DNA of 64,000 nucleotides from assembly GCA_028671895.1 (NCBI GenBank), contig CM053799.1, positions 51,213,455-51,277,454 of the forward strand. Direction: 5' to 3'. The stretch is from Oenanthe sinensis. Lineage: Eukaryota; Streptophyta; Magnoliopsida; Apiales; Apiaceae. The translations under genes and the position numbers were made by a program. The notes under the pieces were generated by a model, which saw only the letters and a list, made by a program, of their open reading frames with translations, was not told the DNA's origin and ran no database searches. Of the stretch, positions 10,721 through 21,298 are shown in pieces. How positions within the stretch are numbered: position 1 is the stretch's first letter; each line of letters begins with the position of its first letter.

Positions 10721-11241
10721 TGTTGCCCAGATAATGATCTATTACAGAAGGGGGGTTGAATGTAATAGCACCAATAAATCGATCGAGAACACAAGTATGT
10801 AAAAAGAATAAACAGCTTTGTATTAATATTGAATGGAATACAAAACTCTCTCAAGAAAAACAAAGTTCTTAAAAGCTGCTGGGTTATGAGAAAGATAATA
10901 ACTTGAACGATACTAATAATGTTAACCTATCTCTGTGCTTATATAGACATAGTTACAATTCAATAACAAATCAGATTAAGAAAAGAATAGCTTTAAATAA
11001 GGAAATAGACTTGCATTAGGATTCCTTCTTACTATCCTATTCATACTCTGATTTGAATTGCTTCCTTCACAAACTCTGATTTGATAAACTCTGTCGGTTG
11101 AACATTCTCTGATAATGTAAACACTGTTAGAGTAAACTCTGACTGAGTAAACTCTGACCGACAGCTTCCTCAATCTCTGATGATGTCAGCATAAACTCTG
11201 ACCTTGCATTCTCTGACAGCCATCAGTGTTTATTCCTAACA
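10721..11241 (-). repeat. 5' LTR of copia-1 (about 521 bp)
   Basis: It begins TG at 10,721 next to the primer site. The outer end is placed at the CA of CCTAACA (11,241). That boundary is inferred because the partner LTR is outside the window. A TATA-like TATATAAG is at about 10,938-10,947 (minus). At least five AAACTCTG octamers lie in 11,040-11,200, the reverse complement of the motif repeated through the rest of the element. Confidence 0.75.
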
Positions 11242-12060
11242 TAATAATTAATTGGTGATTCAATTAAACCTTTCGTACGTGACTAATGTACAATGTAATA
11301 TAATCCTTTTAACCTTATATTATAGATCAAACTCGAGGCATGTATTGTGTCATCCTCTTCAACGTTTAATCCGGGTTTCCTTGATCAATGAGTAGACTAT
11401 TAATCAAATCAACATTTGAGCATGGCCATGCATTTTATAGTCTCACTCAATCAAGAGGCCAATAATATCACTCCTAACATAGGAGGGTTAAATCCTATAT
11501 CTATCATTCATATTTCTCATACGATTCATAGCATACCCAATGTCCACCTTTATCATTACCCGGTTAAAGGTAACTTTGAGTGTAATCAAAGTATATTAAT
11601 TATCGTATAGAAATATAATGATTTCAAGTCAAAGGATCATTACATCATTAACACAGTGAGAATTTCTTATAACACTTATTAACATGTAGATTCTCACAGC
11701 GGGTCTGTCCAGCGCCATGCATTGAGACATGCACTTATGTTCTTGACTTTAGTATCACCATACCTATGACCAATGAGATGTGGTCATCAGTCAACAAACA
11801 TTCTACTCTTATAGCATTATTATTGTCTTTAAATAATAATACTCGACTAGGGACTTTTAGGAATATAATATTGTTCATATAATCTCATTTTTAAGTCACA
11901 TACTTAAAGATATATAATTTGCATTAATATTCCAAGGACATTTATTATGCTTTCAATTTATAACGCAGTAAATAAAGACATATTAAATATTAATTAAATA
12001 ATCAAGTAAGCATAATCCTTATTTGTTTATCATAAAGTATTATCTCTAGGACACCAATAC
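11242..12060. repeat. Probable LTR remnant of an unidentified copia-type element
   Basis: About 820 bases of non-coding AT-rich DNA between the copia-1 LTR and gypsy-2 pol. It ends CTCTAGGACACCAATACCA, a form of terminus common in plant copia LTRs. No matching partner LTR or coding sequence is seen. Gypsy-2 homology to gypsy-1 begins abruptly at about 12,063, so this piece, or whatever it belonged to, marks an insertion or deletion boundary in gypsy-2. The identity is inferred from texture only. Confidence 0.35.
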
Positions 12061-12829
12061 CAGCAACAATGACAAACGAAGGGATTCTGACCCCAGAGAA
12101 AGGAGTAACCAGAACCGTGGGCCTGTGATCAATGTAATTTCCAGGGGGCCAACTAATGCAGGTAACTCCCAAAATTCTAGAAAGGCTTATGCCCGAGAGG
12201 TGATGAGTATCGTTGGAGAAGCTCCTAAGAGAGCAAGACCTGAGGTCTCTTTGGCCTTTGATGATTCTGACTTGGAAGGGGTGAAGTTCCCCCATGGTGA
12301 CCCCCTGGTGATCACCCCTATCATAGGGAATTCACCTGTAAAAAGAGTCTTGGTTGACAACGGGTCGTTAGTGGACATCTTATTTTATGATACTTTTATG
12401 AAAATGGGTTATAATGATTCACAACTGACTCCTTCCAACATGCCCATCTATGGTTTCAATGGAGTGGAATCCCATATTGAGGGAAGAATCCAGCTACCTA
12501 TGACTATGGGTAAGGACTCTCGATAGTCAACACAGATGCTAAATTTTCTGGTTATTAAGGCAAATACCACCTACAATACGATCCTTGGAAGGACTGGGTT
12601 GCATGCCTTCAAAGCTATAGCTTCTACATATCATCTGAAACTAAAGTTCCATACTAGGAATGGGGTAGGAGAAGAGAGAAGAGATCAAAGAATGGCCAGA
12701 AGTTGTTATGTGGATGCTCTAAAACCCGATGGCACCGGGGGACAGGTTCTGCCCATTGAAGACATGGATGTCCGAGACCAGGAGGAAAGAAGGGGGAAAC
12801 CTGTAGAAGACTTAGAGCCCATACCCTAG
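12061..12829 (+). pseudogene. pol: gypsy-2 protease region
   Basis: The frame shows the pre-protease stretch, active-site VDNGS (about 12,353-12,370), FYDTFMKMGY, then NTILGRTGLHAFKA. An in-frame TAG (12,524-12,526) and a second TAG (12,827-12,829) interrupt it. At the second, the real path shifts by one base into the RT frame (LDPQDPNKVTYVGA). It aligns throughout with the uninterrupted gypsy-1 protease on the minus strand at about 600-1400. Confidence 0.85.
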
Positions 12830-14242
12830 ATCCTCAAGATCCTAATAAAGTGACCTATGTTGGTGCTTTACTCCCCAAGGACCTGAAACAACAACTAGTT
12901 CAATTCTTGCAAGACAACAACGACGTATTTGCTTGGACAACCGCCAATATGCCAGGGATAGACCCTAAACTTATTACACATCAGCTGAATGTAGATCCTA
13001 AGCGGACATCCATCAAACAAAAGAAGAGAAATTTTACTCCTGAATGGCAAGAAGCCATTAAACAAGAGGTAGAGAAGCTATTGGAAGCATGATTTATTGA
13101 AGAGATTCAATTCCCTGAGTGGCTAGCAAACCCTGTGATGGTCAAGAAGGCAAATGGAAAGTGGAGGATTTGTATGGACTTCACAGACTTGAACGATGCA
13201 TGTCCAAAAGACTGTTTCCCCTTGCCAAGGATAGACACGCTGATTGATGCTACAGTTGGGCACGAGATGCTTAGTTTCGTGGATGGCTTCAGTGGCTATA
13301 ATCAAATCAAGATGCACCCCAATGACATCCCTAAGGTATCGTTCATCACTGATTTTGGTATTTTATGTTATCTAGTTATGGCTTTTGGACTAAAGAATGC
13401 AGGAGTAACATACCAAAGGCTTGTGAATAAAATTTTTAAGCACTTCATCGGTAAGACCATGGAGGTCTATGTTGATGACATGCTTGTCAAAATTCTAGAC
13501 AAGGCTGATCACCTTGAGCACCTAAGGGAGGCATTTGAAGTTCTGAGAACCCATAGAATGATGTTAAATCTAGTCAAGTGTGCCTTTAGAGTTGGCTCCA
13601 GAAAGTTTCTAGGCCTGATGGTCTCAAAGAGAGGCATTGAGGCCAATCCTGATAAGATTCAAGCTATCTTGGACATGGAGCGCCCTAAAAATATTAAGGA
13701 TGTCCAGAAACTCACAGGAAGGGTAGCAGACCTAGGACGTTTCATATCCAAGTCTGGAGAGAAATGTTTACTATTCTTCAAAGATTTTGTGTGGAACGAA
13801 GAGAGCCAAACGACATTTGAGGAATTGAAGAAGTATATGGCTGAGCCACCATTGCTCACCAAACCTAGCCCTGGAGAGGAGTTATTTCTATACTTGGCTG
13901 TTTCTAGCTCAGCTCTGAGTGTTGTTCTTGTGAGGGAGGAAGCCAAGGTTCAGAAACCCATTTATTATGTTAGTAAAATTCTGCATGGTGCAGAGTTGAA
14001 TTATTCAAAAGTTGAGAATTTTGCCTTAGCATTAATAATGGATTTAAGAAAGCTTCGCCCCTACTTTCAGGCACACATAATTGAAGTCTTGACAGACCAG
14101 CCCCTGAGAAACATACTGCACAACCCCAAGGCCAATATAAGGATGATTAAATGGGCAATTAAACTTGGAGAATTTGAGATCCGCTACAAGCCTAGGACGA
14201 CCATCAAAGCCCAAGCCCTAGCTGACTTCGTGGTTGAGTGTA
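12830..14242 (+). pseudogene. pol: gypsy-2 reverse transcriptase and first (degenerate) RNase H
   Basis: The RT has MVKKANGKWRICMDF, FVDGFSGYNQIKMHP, MAFGLKNAGVTYQRL and catalytic YVDDM (about 13,471-13,485). An in-frame TGA at 13,090-13,092 separates the N-terminal 85 residues. After the connection domain, the first RNase H reads LYLAVSSSALSVVL. The catalytic Asp usual in this strand is replaced by Ala-Val, as known for the first RNase H of Tat elements, which acts as a tether. The frame is cut at LADFVVE by the copia-2 insertion. Confidence 0.9.
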
Positions 14243-15495
14243 TGTTAGGTCCAAAGTGTTGTAGTGGGGGGGGGTGAATACAACTTTTTAAAATAATAAG
14301 AGAATATATGAATATGCAGGTAATAAATGATGACACAGAATTTCAAGAATATATCTTTATATTCATTGAAGGATTTGGTACAACATTCACAAAAGCATCA
14401 TGATCAGTTGAACAATAAATACAGCAATTAAAGCTAGATTCAACTGATCCTCTCTCTCACTATTGTTTTACAGTAAATGCTCTCTCTTTTAAAAATATCA
14501 TTGAAATACAGAGATTAAAGTCTTGTACAAATGAAAACAAAGTGCTGCTTTTATAATGTCATGTAGTCTTGATCTTGTCCTTTTTGTGTACGTGGCCCAA
14601 TCAGGACTCTTCAACAAAAAGTACTTTCCCAACCACTCTGGATCAACCGTTCACAATAAGCCACTTGTCCCTTAAACATTAAATGCTACATATCTACCCG
14701 CATCTCGATCTCCGCCTGGAACCATCTCGATCTCGATCTATGAAAATCTCGATCTCGATCTGTGAAAATCTCGATCTCGATCTATGAAAATCTTGATCTC
14801 GATCTATGTGAATCTCGATCTCGATCTGTGAAAATCTCGATATCGATCTATGAAAATCTTGATCTCGATCTATGTGAATCTCGATCTCGATCTGTGAAAA
14901 TCTCGATCTCGATCTCGATCTGCTGTGGATCGACATTTGCCTTGGCAAATATGCACCCATTGAATGTTGACTTTCTTTAGTGACTAATTGTGGATTAACC
15001 TTTATGAGCAAGTTTCCCTAGCTTCTTCAATTTCTTTTCCTCACTCAATTCAAATGAGATCTTCTATTACTGACATGAACTTGCCTCCAATGTCCTCACA
15101 CTTGATGTAATGGTCTGGTTCATAAGTGACTAGTCTTGTAGGGGTTCTTGCTTCTGAATGTCAGTTCTCATTTGTTGATTAGCCTTTACATTATCCAGTT
15201 GTTGAGATTCATCACATGAAATCACTTTGGTCTTCTTGATACTTCTTTGACATTAATTTGGTTCTCCATTAGTTAAGTTAGGGCATGAGAAATACTGAGA
15301 TTGAACTTCTTCTTACTTAGGCATCCTTGATCAACCAAATTAGTTACTTGTAGTTACCAAGTATCGTTACCATTTCTTCAGTTGATTGATTCCATGTGCT
15401 TCTTCAGTTTCCCTTGTTTTGCTGTTGTTTTATCTTTTACTTAGTTGAGTTACATAGTAATTAAGTGTTACAAGTTAGTACACCTATGTCTTTCA
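14243..15495 (-). repeat. 3' LTR of copia-2 (1253 bp)
   Basis: It starts TGTTAGGTCC and ends GTCTTTCA. It pairs with 27,709-28,979. A run of nine Gs lies 23 bases inside the edge. A TATA-like TATAAAAG (minus) is near 14,550. It contains the 22-bp GATCTC minisatellite annotated separately. Confidence 0.95.
14699..14925. repeat. 22-bp GATCTC minisatellite inside the copia-2 LTR
   Basis: About ten head-to-tail copies of a 22-bp unit of the form TGAAAATCTCGATCTCGATCTA. The 5' LTR carries the same array at 28,168-28,402 with a slightly different copy pattern. The open reading frames through it are repetitive by-products. Confidence 0.9.
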
Positions 15496-15958
15496 ATCTC
15501 CCCCTATTTGATTGTCTAACAATGACAACCAAATTCACAATGAGGATAACTCAACTAACCAGGGACTGAAAAAGATAAAATAACATTCATAAAGGATCAT
15601 GTCAACTTGCATAATGCTTGGCTTGATTAACTAGCTTCATGTCTATTACTGATACTTCAAGTGCCAAAATTGGACACCTGTTGGCTCGATCAAATGGCTT
15701 CATGCTCTTCTAGAGATTTTTCTCTAAGTACTTAAGAGCACGGTCCACTCAATCTTCAATTATCCTTCTGAAGTCCTTTTAGCAGTATTACCACCGTCGA
15801 ACTTCGTGAAATAATTGACGCCTAATATAAACCAGTTTCAAGACACTTAGCTAACTAACTTCTACCTTACACTACACAAGAAAACAGATAATATATTTAC
15901 AATGCAGGAAAACAAGAAAACAAATTACAACGCAAAGAAACATTACAAGCATAATACA
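15496..15958 (-). other. copia-2 3' untranslated region and polypurine tract
   Basis: On the minus strand a purine run AAATAGGGGGAGAT sits immediately before the 3' LTR and is the plus-strand priming tract. The rest (15,510-15,958) is non-coding. Confidence 0.75.
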
Positions 15959-18900
15959 TTAAAACTTTGATTTCTTGCGCTCCTCTTCCTCACGAGCTTT
16001 CTTCTTGGCTGCTTTTTCTCTCTTCATGAACTCAGGGTTGCAGACTTCATCCATTCTTTTCTTGAGAAGATTAAGTCCTTCCGCTTCCACATGATTTCTG
16101 ATCTTGTAGTCTCGAAACAACCTCAACCACCTTTCAACCATGCTGCGAGTGGTAAGCTTCGTGGGAATGTCTTCAAACCTCAGCTTAGTGACTTTGTCAG
16201 GATACCCCTTTTTCCCTTTCTTCCTTATGACCAGCTGCTTAGGGTATCCAATGACAATAGCGGTGGTGCATTGCTGTAGCCTCTGAATGTCAAGTTGTTG
16301 TCTTCTCTTACAGAAGTTGTCAAACGTGACCCTTAGATAATCCTGATCAAACTCGTCAACATCATCCATCTCATCGATCAATTCCCTTATGATACATAGT
16401 GTTTCATGACTGTGTTCTGCAAAGATGTCGTACTTGATCTCAATGACGGTTTCCACCTGATGCTTGTCTGTATAGAGCAGCAGATCATTTTCATTTTCAG
16501 CTTTGCTTTTGACAAACTTGACATTTGCACCAACCACTGCACTAACTTCCTCCCTTATTTCTCCTTCTTCAGGAATGTCTAATCTTGGATCTCCGTATCT
16601 CTGCACATGCTCTTTTATTGCCTCTTCTTGCTGCTCGAATGCATAGTCTTCAGGCTCCTTCTTAACTACTGGTAGTTTGGCTTCAGGTAACTTGTATCTA
16701 ACATCTTGCCTTCTTATCAACTTCTCCAAGTCCTTAGCCACCAGCTTCTTTTCCTTTATTAGAAAACCCTTTGAGAGGACTAGCTTTGCAACTGCCTTCA
16801 GCACATTTCTGCTCGGGGTCAGTTTCGAGTCATGCAGATTTACGATCCTTAAGACCTTGTCATGGACATATCTGATCTGGTAGGGATTTAGAATAATGTC
16901 AACCCCTCTGTCTTCAGCCATCTTTAACAATTTCTCCTTAAACAGCACTCTAGTCTTGACAAAGGTGTCTACCTTGTGAGCGAATTCTACCAGTTCACTT
17001 GCACCCCTTGCATGGAAGAAAGCTTCATCGACCATACACGGCTCGATTTTTGTTATAGGTGTCCAAGTAATCATCAGATTCCATGCCTTCTCCTTGAATA
17101 TGACTTGTACGGAGGTGCATCCCTGTCTTATACAATTTAGATAGTTCAGCAGCCCAGGGTTTAGATTTTCTAGCTTGTGGAGAAGGAAACTCAATCTTTA
17201 TGAGTCATGAGCATAGGCTCTAGGTCCAGCTAAGGCTTCTCTAGCCTTGTCCCACTCGGGACCTTCCCTTCTTATGTCAGCCTGGACCTTAGGATCTTTG
17301 ATCTTTTCCATTTCATACTCATGCTGAGTTTTCTGAGCCGCTCTCTTCTCTTTTGCCATTAGTTCCTTTTCCACTATACCTTGAAGCACTTCTTCATTTA
17401 CTCTTTTTCTGGCTTCCCTGAAAATCTCTCCTTGCATCTCCGCTTCATCAACTTCTTCTTCTGGCACATGCTCGTCAGCAACTGAGTGGTCTCCTGCATC
17501 ACCTGCAACTCCTACACCGGATCCGCCAGGATTTAGACCTCTTTCTTGTTCCCACTCTTTTGCTCGTTGCTCGAGTCTTGACCTCTTTGCCACTAAGGCT
17601 TCTACATCCATCTCGTCATCATCAGAATCTTTAATAAAGTTTCCCATAAAAACATCGACAAGAGGTGTTTCCTTCTCAGCTTCTTCTTCAACTACCATCT
17701 TTTGCTTGCCTTTGTCCTTAAGAGCCGGTTGAGCCTCCTCCACCTTTTCACCAGATTTGTTTGAGGACTCGATCACCGGACCCTTACTAGTCAGCTTTTT
17801 CAGACCCTGATCCTCCTTCTCCCCCTTAGGTGTGTTATCCTCATCAGGAGCATCATCATCATTATTATCGTCACCACCACCACCGGTTGAAGGACCAGGT
17901 CCAGCCCTGTTACGTCCAAAGACAGCATCAAGTAGTTCATTCAGCTTCGTCCATACCTGAGACATGCCATGAGTGACATCATCGACTGACCTCCCAACCT
18001 CCACCTGTGCCAATCCAAGATTGTTTATCTTATCAATCATTTGATTTTGGACGGCAATCAGGTTCTCCATGAACTGAGCTCCGACCTCCAATCTTCCAGA
18101 GTGAGAAGAGACAGCAGCAGTAACACCAGCAACTCCAGCCTCCACTTTATTCACTAGATCCTGCAAGTTAGGGGACTGTGTTTGGCTTGGGTTAAACTGT
18201 TTACTCTCGCCGGGTTCTGTTTCACTCAAGATCCCTAAAGAGAAGGGATCTACTCTCCCTGTCTCTCCCTCGTGTTTAGAGCCTAACAGTATTAGAGCCT
18301 CATCCACTAATCGCTGGGGACTAGCGGTGAGTTGGTCGGCGATATCGGTCAGTGAGACTGAACCTTTAAGCGCTGTGTCTACGTTGGGAGATGGCGTTAT
18401 GACCATGTCATCCCCTTGATCACCAAGAACCTTTTCTGGTACGCTGGGCTGTTCTGGAGGCGTAGACCCACCAGTCACCAGATGTCGTTGCTCTGCGAGC
18501 AACTTGTGTTTTGATTTAGATGAAGAAGAATCATAGCATATACACTTCCTGAGATCCTAGCATCAGAAGGGCTAGTCTCAGTTTGCCGTTCCTCTTTCGA
18601 GAAATTGCTCAAAGAGCCCTGAGCGGACAACTCAGGGGAGGTAGGGCCAGCTCCTATTGGCTGTTGAGCTGGATCCCCTCCTTGACTCTCACCAGAATGC
18701 CTAGGCGAGTGCGAACGTGTTGGAATGTTTTGGAGAGGTGAGCCACCAGCGTGAGGTGTGGTGGCTGTGAGAGGTGAACTAAGCCTAACAGGTTGAGTAG
18801 TTGCCACTAGGTTAGAATCCACCTTTTGCTTCTTTGAGGGTGGCAGAGCTGCTGAAGTGACTACTCTCTCAACTCCTACACTCCCTCCACTCGAATCACT

Positions 18901-20070
18901 CGACTCAGATAAGCTTGCCTTCCTTTTATCACCAGTTTTAGGGCTGGCTGTACGTTTGTGAACAGAAGGGCTTGCAGCCTGGGATAGAGCCTGGGGGTTT
19001 TCAGGCCCACGGCTGTAGAAAACAGGGAGTGGTTGAATTGACAATTGGTCAAGATCAACAAGAATAGGTACCTGACTCAGAAGATCATCATCCTTGTCAG
19101 CTCCAGCTTCTGCAACGTTTGCATCGGCCATGTCTACATCCACACCTGCTTCTCCCAAATTTCCAGGCACTTGATCTCCACCTGCAGCTTCGTTATCGTT
19201 ACTCTCAGCTTCTTCTGCGGTAAACTGAGAAGCATGCATCCTAGCATACTCATCTTGCAGATCCTGGAAGTACGGAGTCAATCGCAACTCAAAAAGTCTT
19301 GACTTTTGCTGGGTTTCCATGGTGGAGATACTCTTTAGAGTCATATCAAAACATGCCATCCTTTCAGAGCCTTGAAATACTCTTCTGTGTTCCTCTGAAA
19401 GGACGTCATCCAGAACCATCTGAAGGAATCTTGGCATCCAGTATTTGACTGGTCCATCTTCCGGATTCCTAGATGCATTCTTTTCCAATGCCCATCTCTC
19501 AAGCAACTGAATCAACAGATGTTTGCCCACATTCACCTTCCTGTTGTTGGCCACTCCATATAGTATTACCCGGCAGCTGTTGTTCATTGGCCTGTAGTCT
19601 TTGTCCTTTGGGAACATGCAGCGTTGAATGGCTTGAACTACATAATCCCACTCAGCTGGTAGCATACCGGTGTTAACCTTTGTTACCTTGATAGGACCCG
19701 TGGGAGGGCGACAACCTATCTCCGTGAATAATTGTAACATATCCTCCATAGTGGGTTCCGGAGCATAATCTTCTGTAGGAAGCCCGAGTAACTCATTGAA
19801 CTTCCGCAGACTGACCTCATATTTGGCACCACCGATAGTGAAGGATAAGCCTGTTGGATTTGCTTTACCACCCTGAATCTCTAATGTTGAGTAAGCAGCT
19901 TGAAGAGCTTCGACATTCAGGATGGGAGAGGTGGTTAAAGCATGACTTATGATTGATGTGTTGTTGAGGGATTCAATCCAGAACTGGTAGTGAATGAATC
20001 TACCAGTTGCTCGATCAGCAGAGAGATTAACAAAGTTGGTTTTGGGAATTGTGAAATTTGAGTTTGCCAT
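15959..20070 (-). pseudogene. copia-2 downstream (env-like) ORF, about 1370 codons, broken
   Basis: It starts at ATG 20,070 (MANSNFTIPKTNF). The first ~525 codons run to 18,475. The frame then shifts by one base near 18,500-18,540 and continues to TAA 17,198-17,200, and the same frame resumes to the stop at 15,959. The N-terminal ~250 residues look globular. The middle is Ser/Pro-rich and acidic, with a run of Gly and Asp (GGGGDDNNDDDAPDED). The C-terminal third is helical and Lys-rich, ending KKAREEEERKKSKF. It has no retroviral enzyme motif and no clear signal peptide or membrane helix. Position and size match the env-like ORF of SIRE elements; the function is unknown. Confidence 0.7.
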
Positions 20071-21298
20071 TTTAAAATTGTGTTTAAAAAAAAATAATGT
20101 TCTGAAAAGGTTTTGCAATGAAATTTTAGAAAACAAGTTCTAAATTTAAACACAAAGAAAACGTAAACTTCCCCTACTAATTACCCCACGTAATTAGTGA
20201 CACAATTTAACACAAATTAACTGCCCAGTAATGACCACTTAACTCCCCACTAATGATTGATGGTTGAGTTTTTCGAAAAATAAAGTGAACTGCCGGTTAT
20301 GTAGTTTTAGCTATGAGAGAGAAAATATTTTTATTTCGAAAAACACAAAACAGGGCGGTTGAGTTTCACTTTATGGATTAAACAGGAGTACTCACAACTA
20401 TTCCACTCAAGAACACCAAAATGACTGAAGAACAAGAAAGCACGAAACAAAAAAAAAACTCACTCAAATAAAAAGAAACTAAAGAACTATTTGCAAGAAC
20501 ACGAATGACGTTAAAAACAACGCAAGAAGTTCAACAGTTTTAAACAAAATTTTAGCAGAGTTTCGTTTTAGTTATTGATGCTTTCAAGTAACAGTTAGTG
20601 ATTTTTGTTTAAGAAAATCACAAGAAAACTTGATGTAATGGCAGGGAAGAGAATGCTGTGAATGTATGTATATGCGTGTGTATATGAATGAGCTTAAGCT
20701 TTTTGAAGGAGAGAGAAAGGTAATGGAAATAATGAACAGTCTTTTTAATGCTATAATATATATATAGGCACGCTTAAAAAGAAACTGAAAAGACATGTCA
20801 CAGCTCGATCTCGAGATCCGCATCACGATCCACATCTCGATGTCGATCTCGATCGACATCTCGATGTCGATCTCGATGTCGATCTCGATGTACATCTCGA
20901 TGTCGATCTAAATCTACATCTCGATGTCGATCTCGATGTCGATCTCGATGTACATCTCGATGTCGATCTCAATCTTCATCTCGATGTCGATGTCGATCTA
21001 CATCTCGATATGGACAGATCGAGATTTACCTTAACATTTTTAAGCAATTTTCGCAAGTCGATCTCGATCTCGATCCAGAAACAGATCGAGATTTGCCTTA
21101 GAAAATTTCCCATTACTTCATTAGACATTAATCATATAGATATACAGATCAGCACAAGATTAATATCATGAAACTTTCTAACCCCTTATGACATGCAACA
21201 CATACATTTTTGAAATTAAGTACACATTGTTAATTATGAATATTCATGAACAACAATAATATGTACACAAACTGAATTATAACAGATAGGTAGCAAAA
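20071..21298 (-). repeat. copia-2 spacer with GATC-rich minisatellite (20,806-21,090)
   Basis: Between pol and the downstream ORF there is no credible gene. About 285 bases are tandem variants of CATCTCGATGTCGATCTCGATGT with a 12- to 36-base periodicity. This is the same GATCTC vocabulary as the LTR minisatellite but a different unit. The flanks are AT-rich. Confidence 0.8.

Larger units (their letters stand above)
3650..11241 (-). mobile_element. SIRE-like Ty1/copia retrotransposon copia-1 (3' end displaced by gypsy-1)
   Basis: Minus-strand order is 5' LTR (11,241-10,721), tRNA-Met-type primer site, gag, protease-integrase-RT-RNase H, a spacer, then a 3' ORF cut off at 3650 by gypsy-1. The integrase-before-RT order defines Ty1/copia. 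A large gag with several CCHC knuckles plus an extra ORF downstream of pol is the SIRE/Maximus layout. The remainder of the 3' ORF and the 3' LTR must lie left of gypsy-1. The CAGAGTTT octamer is strikingly over-represented throughout (see findings). Confidence 0.9.

Noticed and set aside
14694..15011. Repetitive Asp/Arg/Ser or Ile/Ser ORFs over the LTR minisatellite (both strands; also 28,230-28,454 and 20,584-20,895)
   Set aside because: Produced by the 22-bp and 12-bp repeats themselves; no start context or conservation signal.
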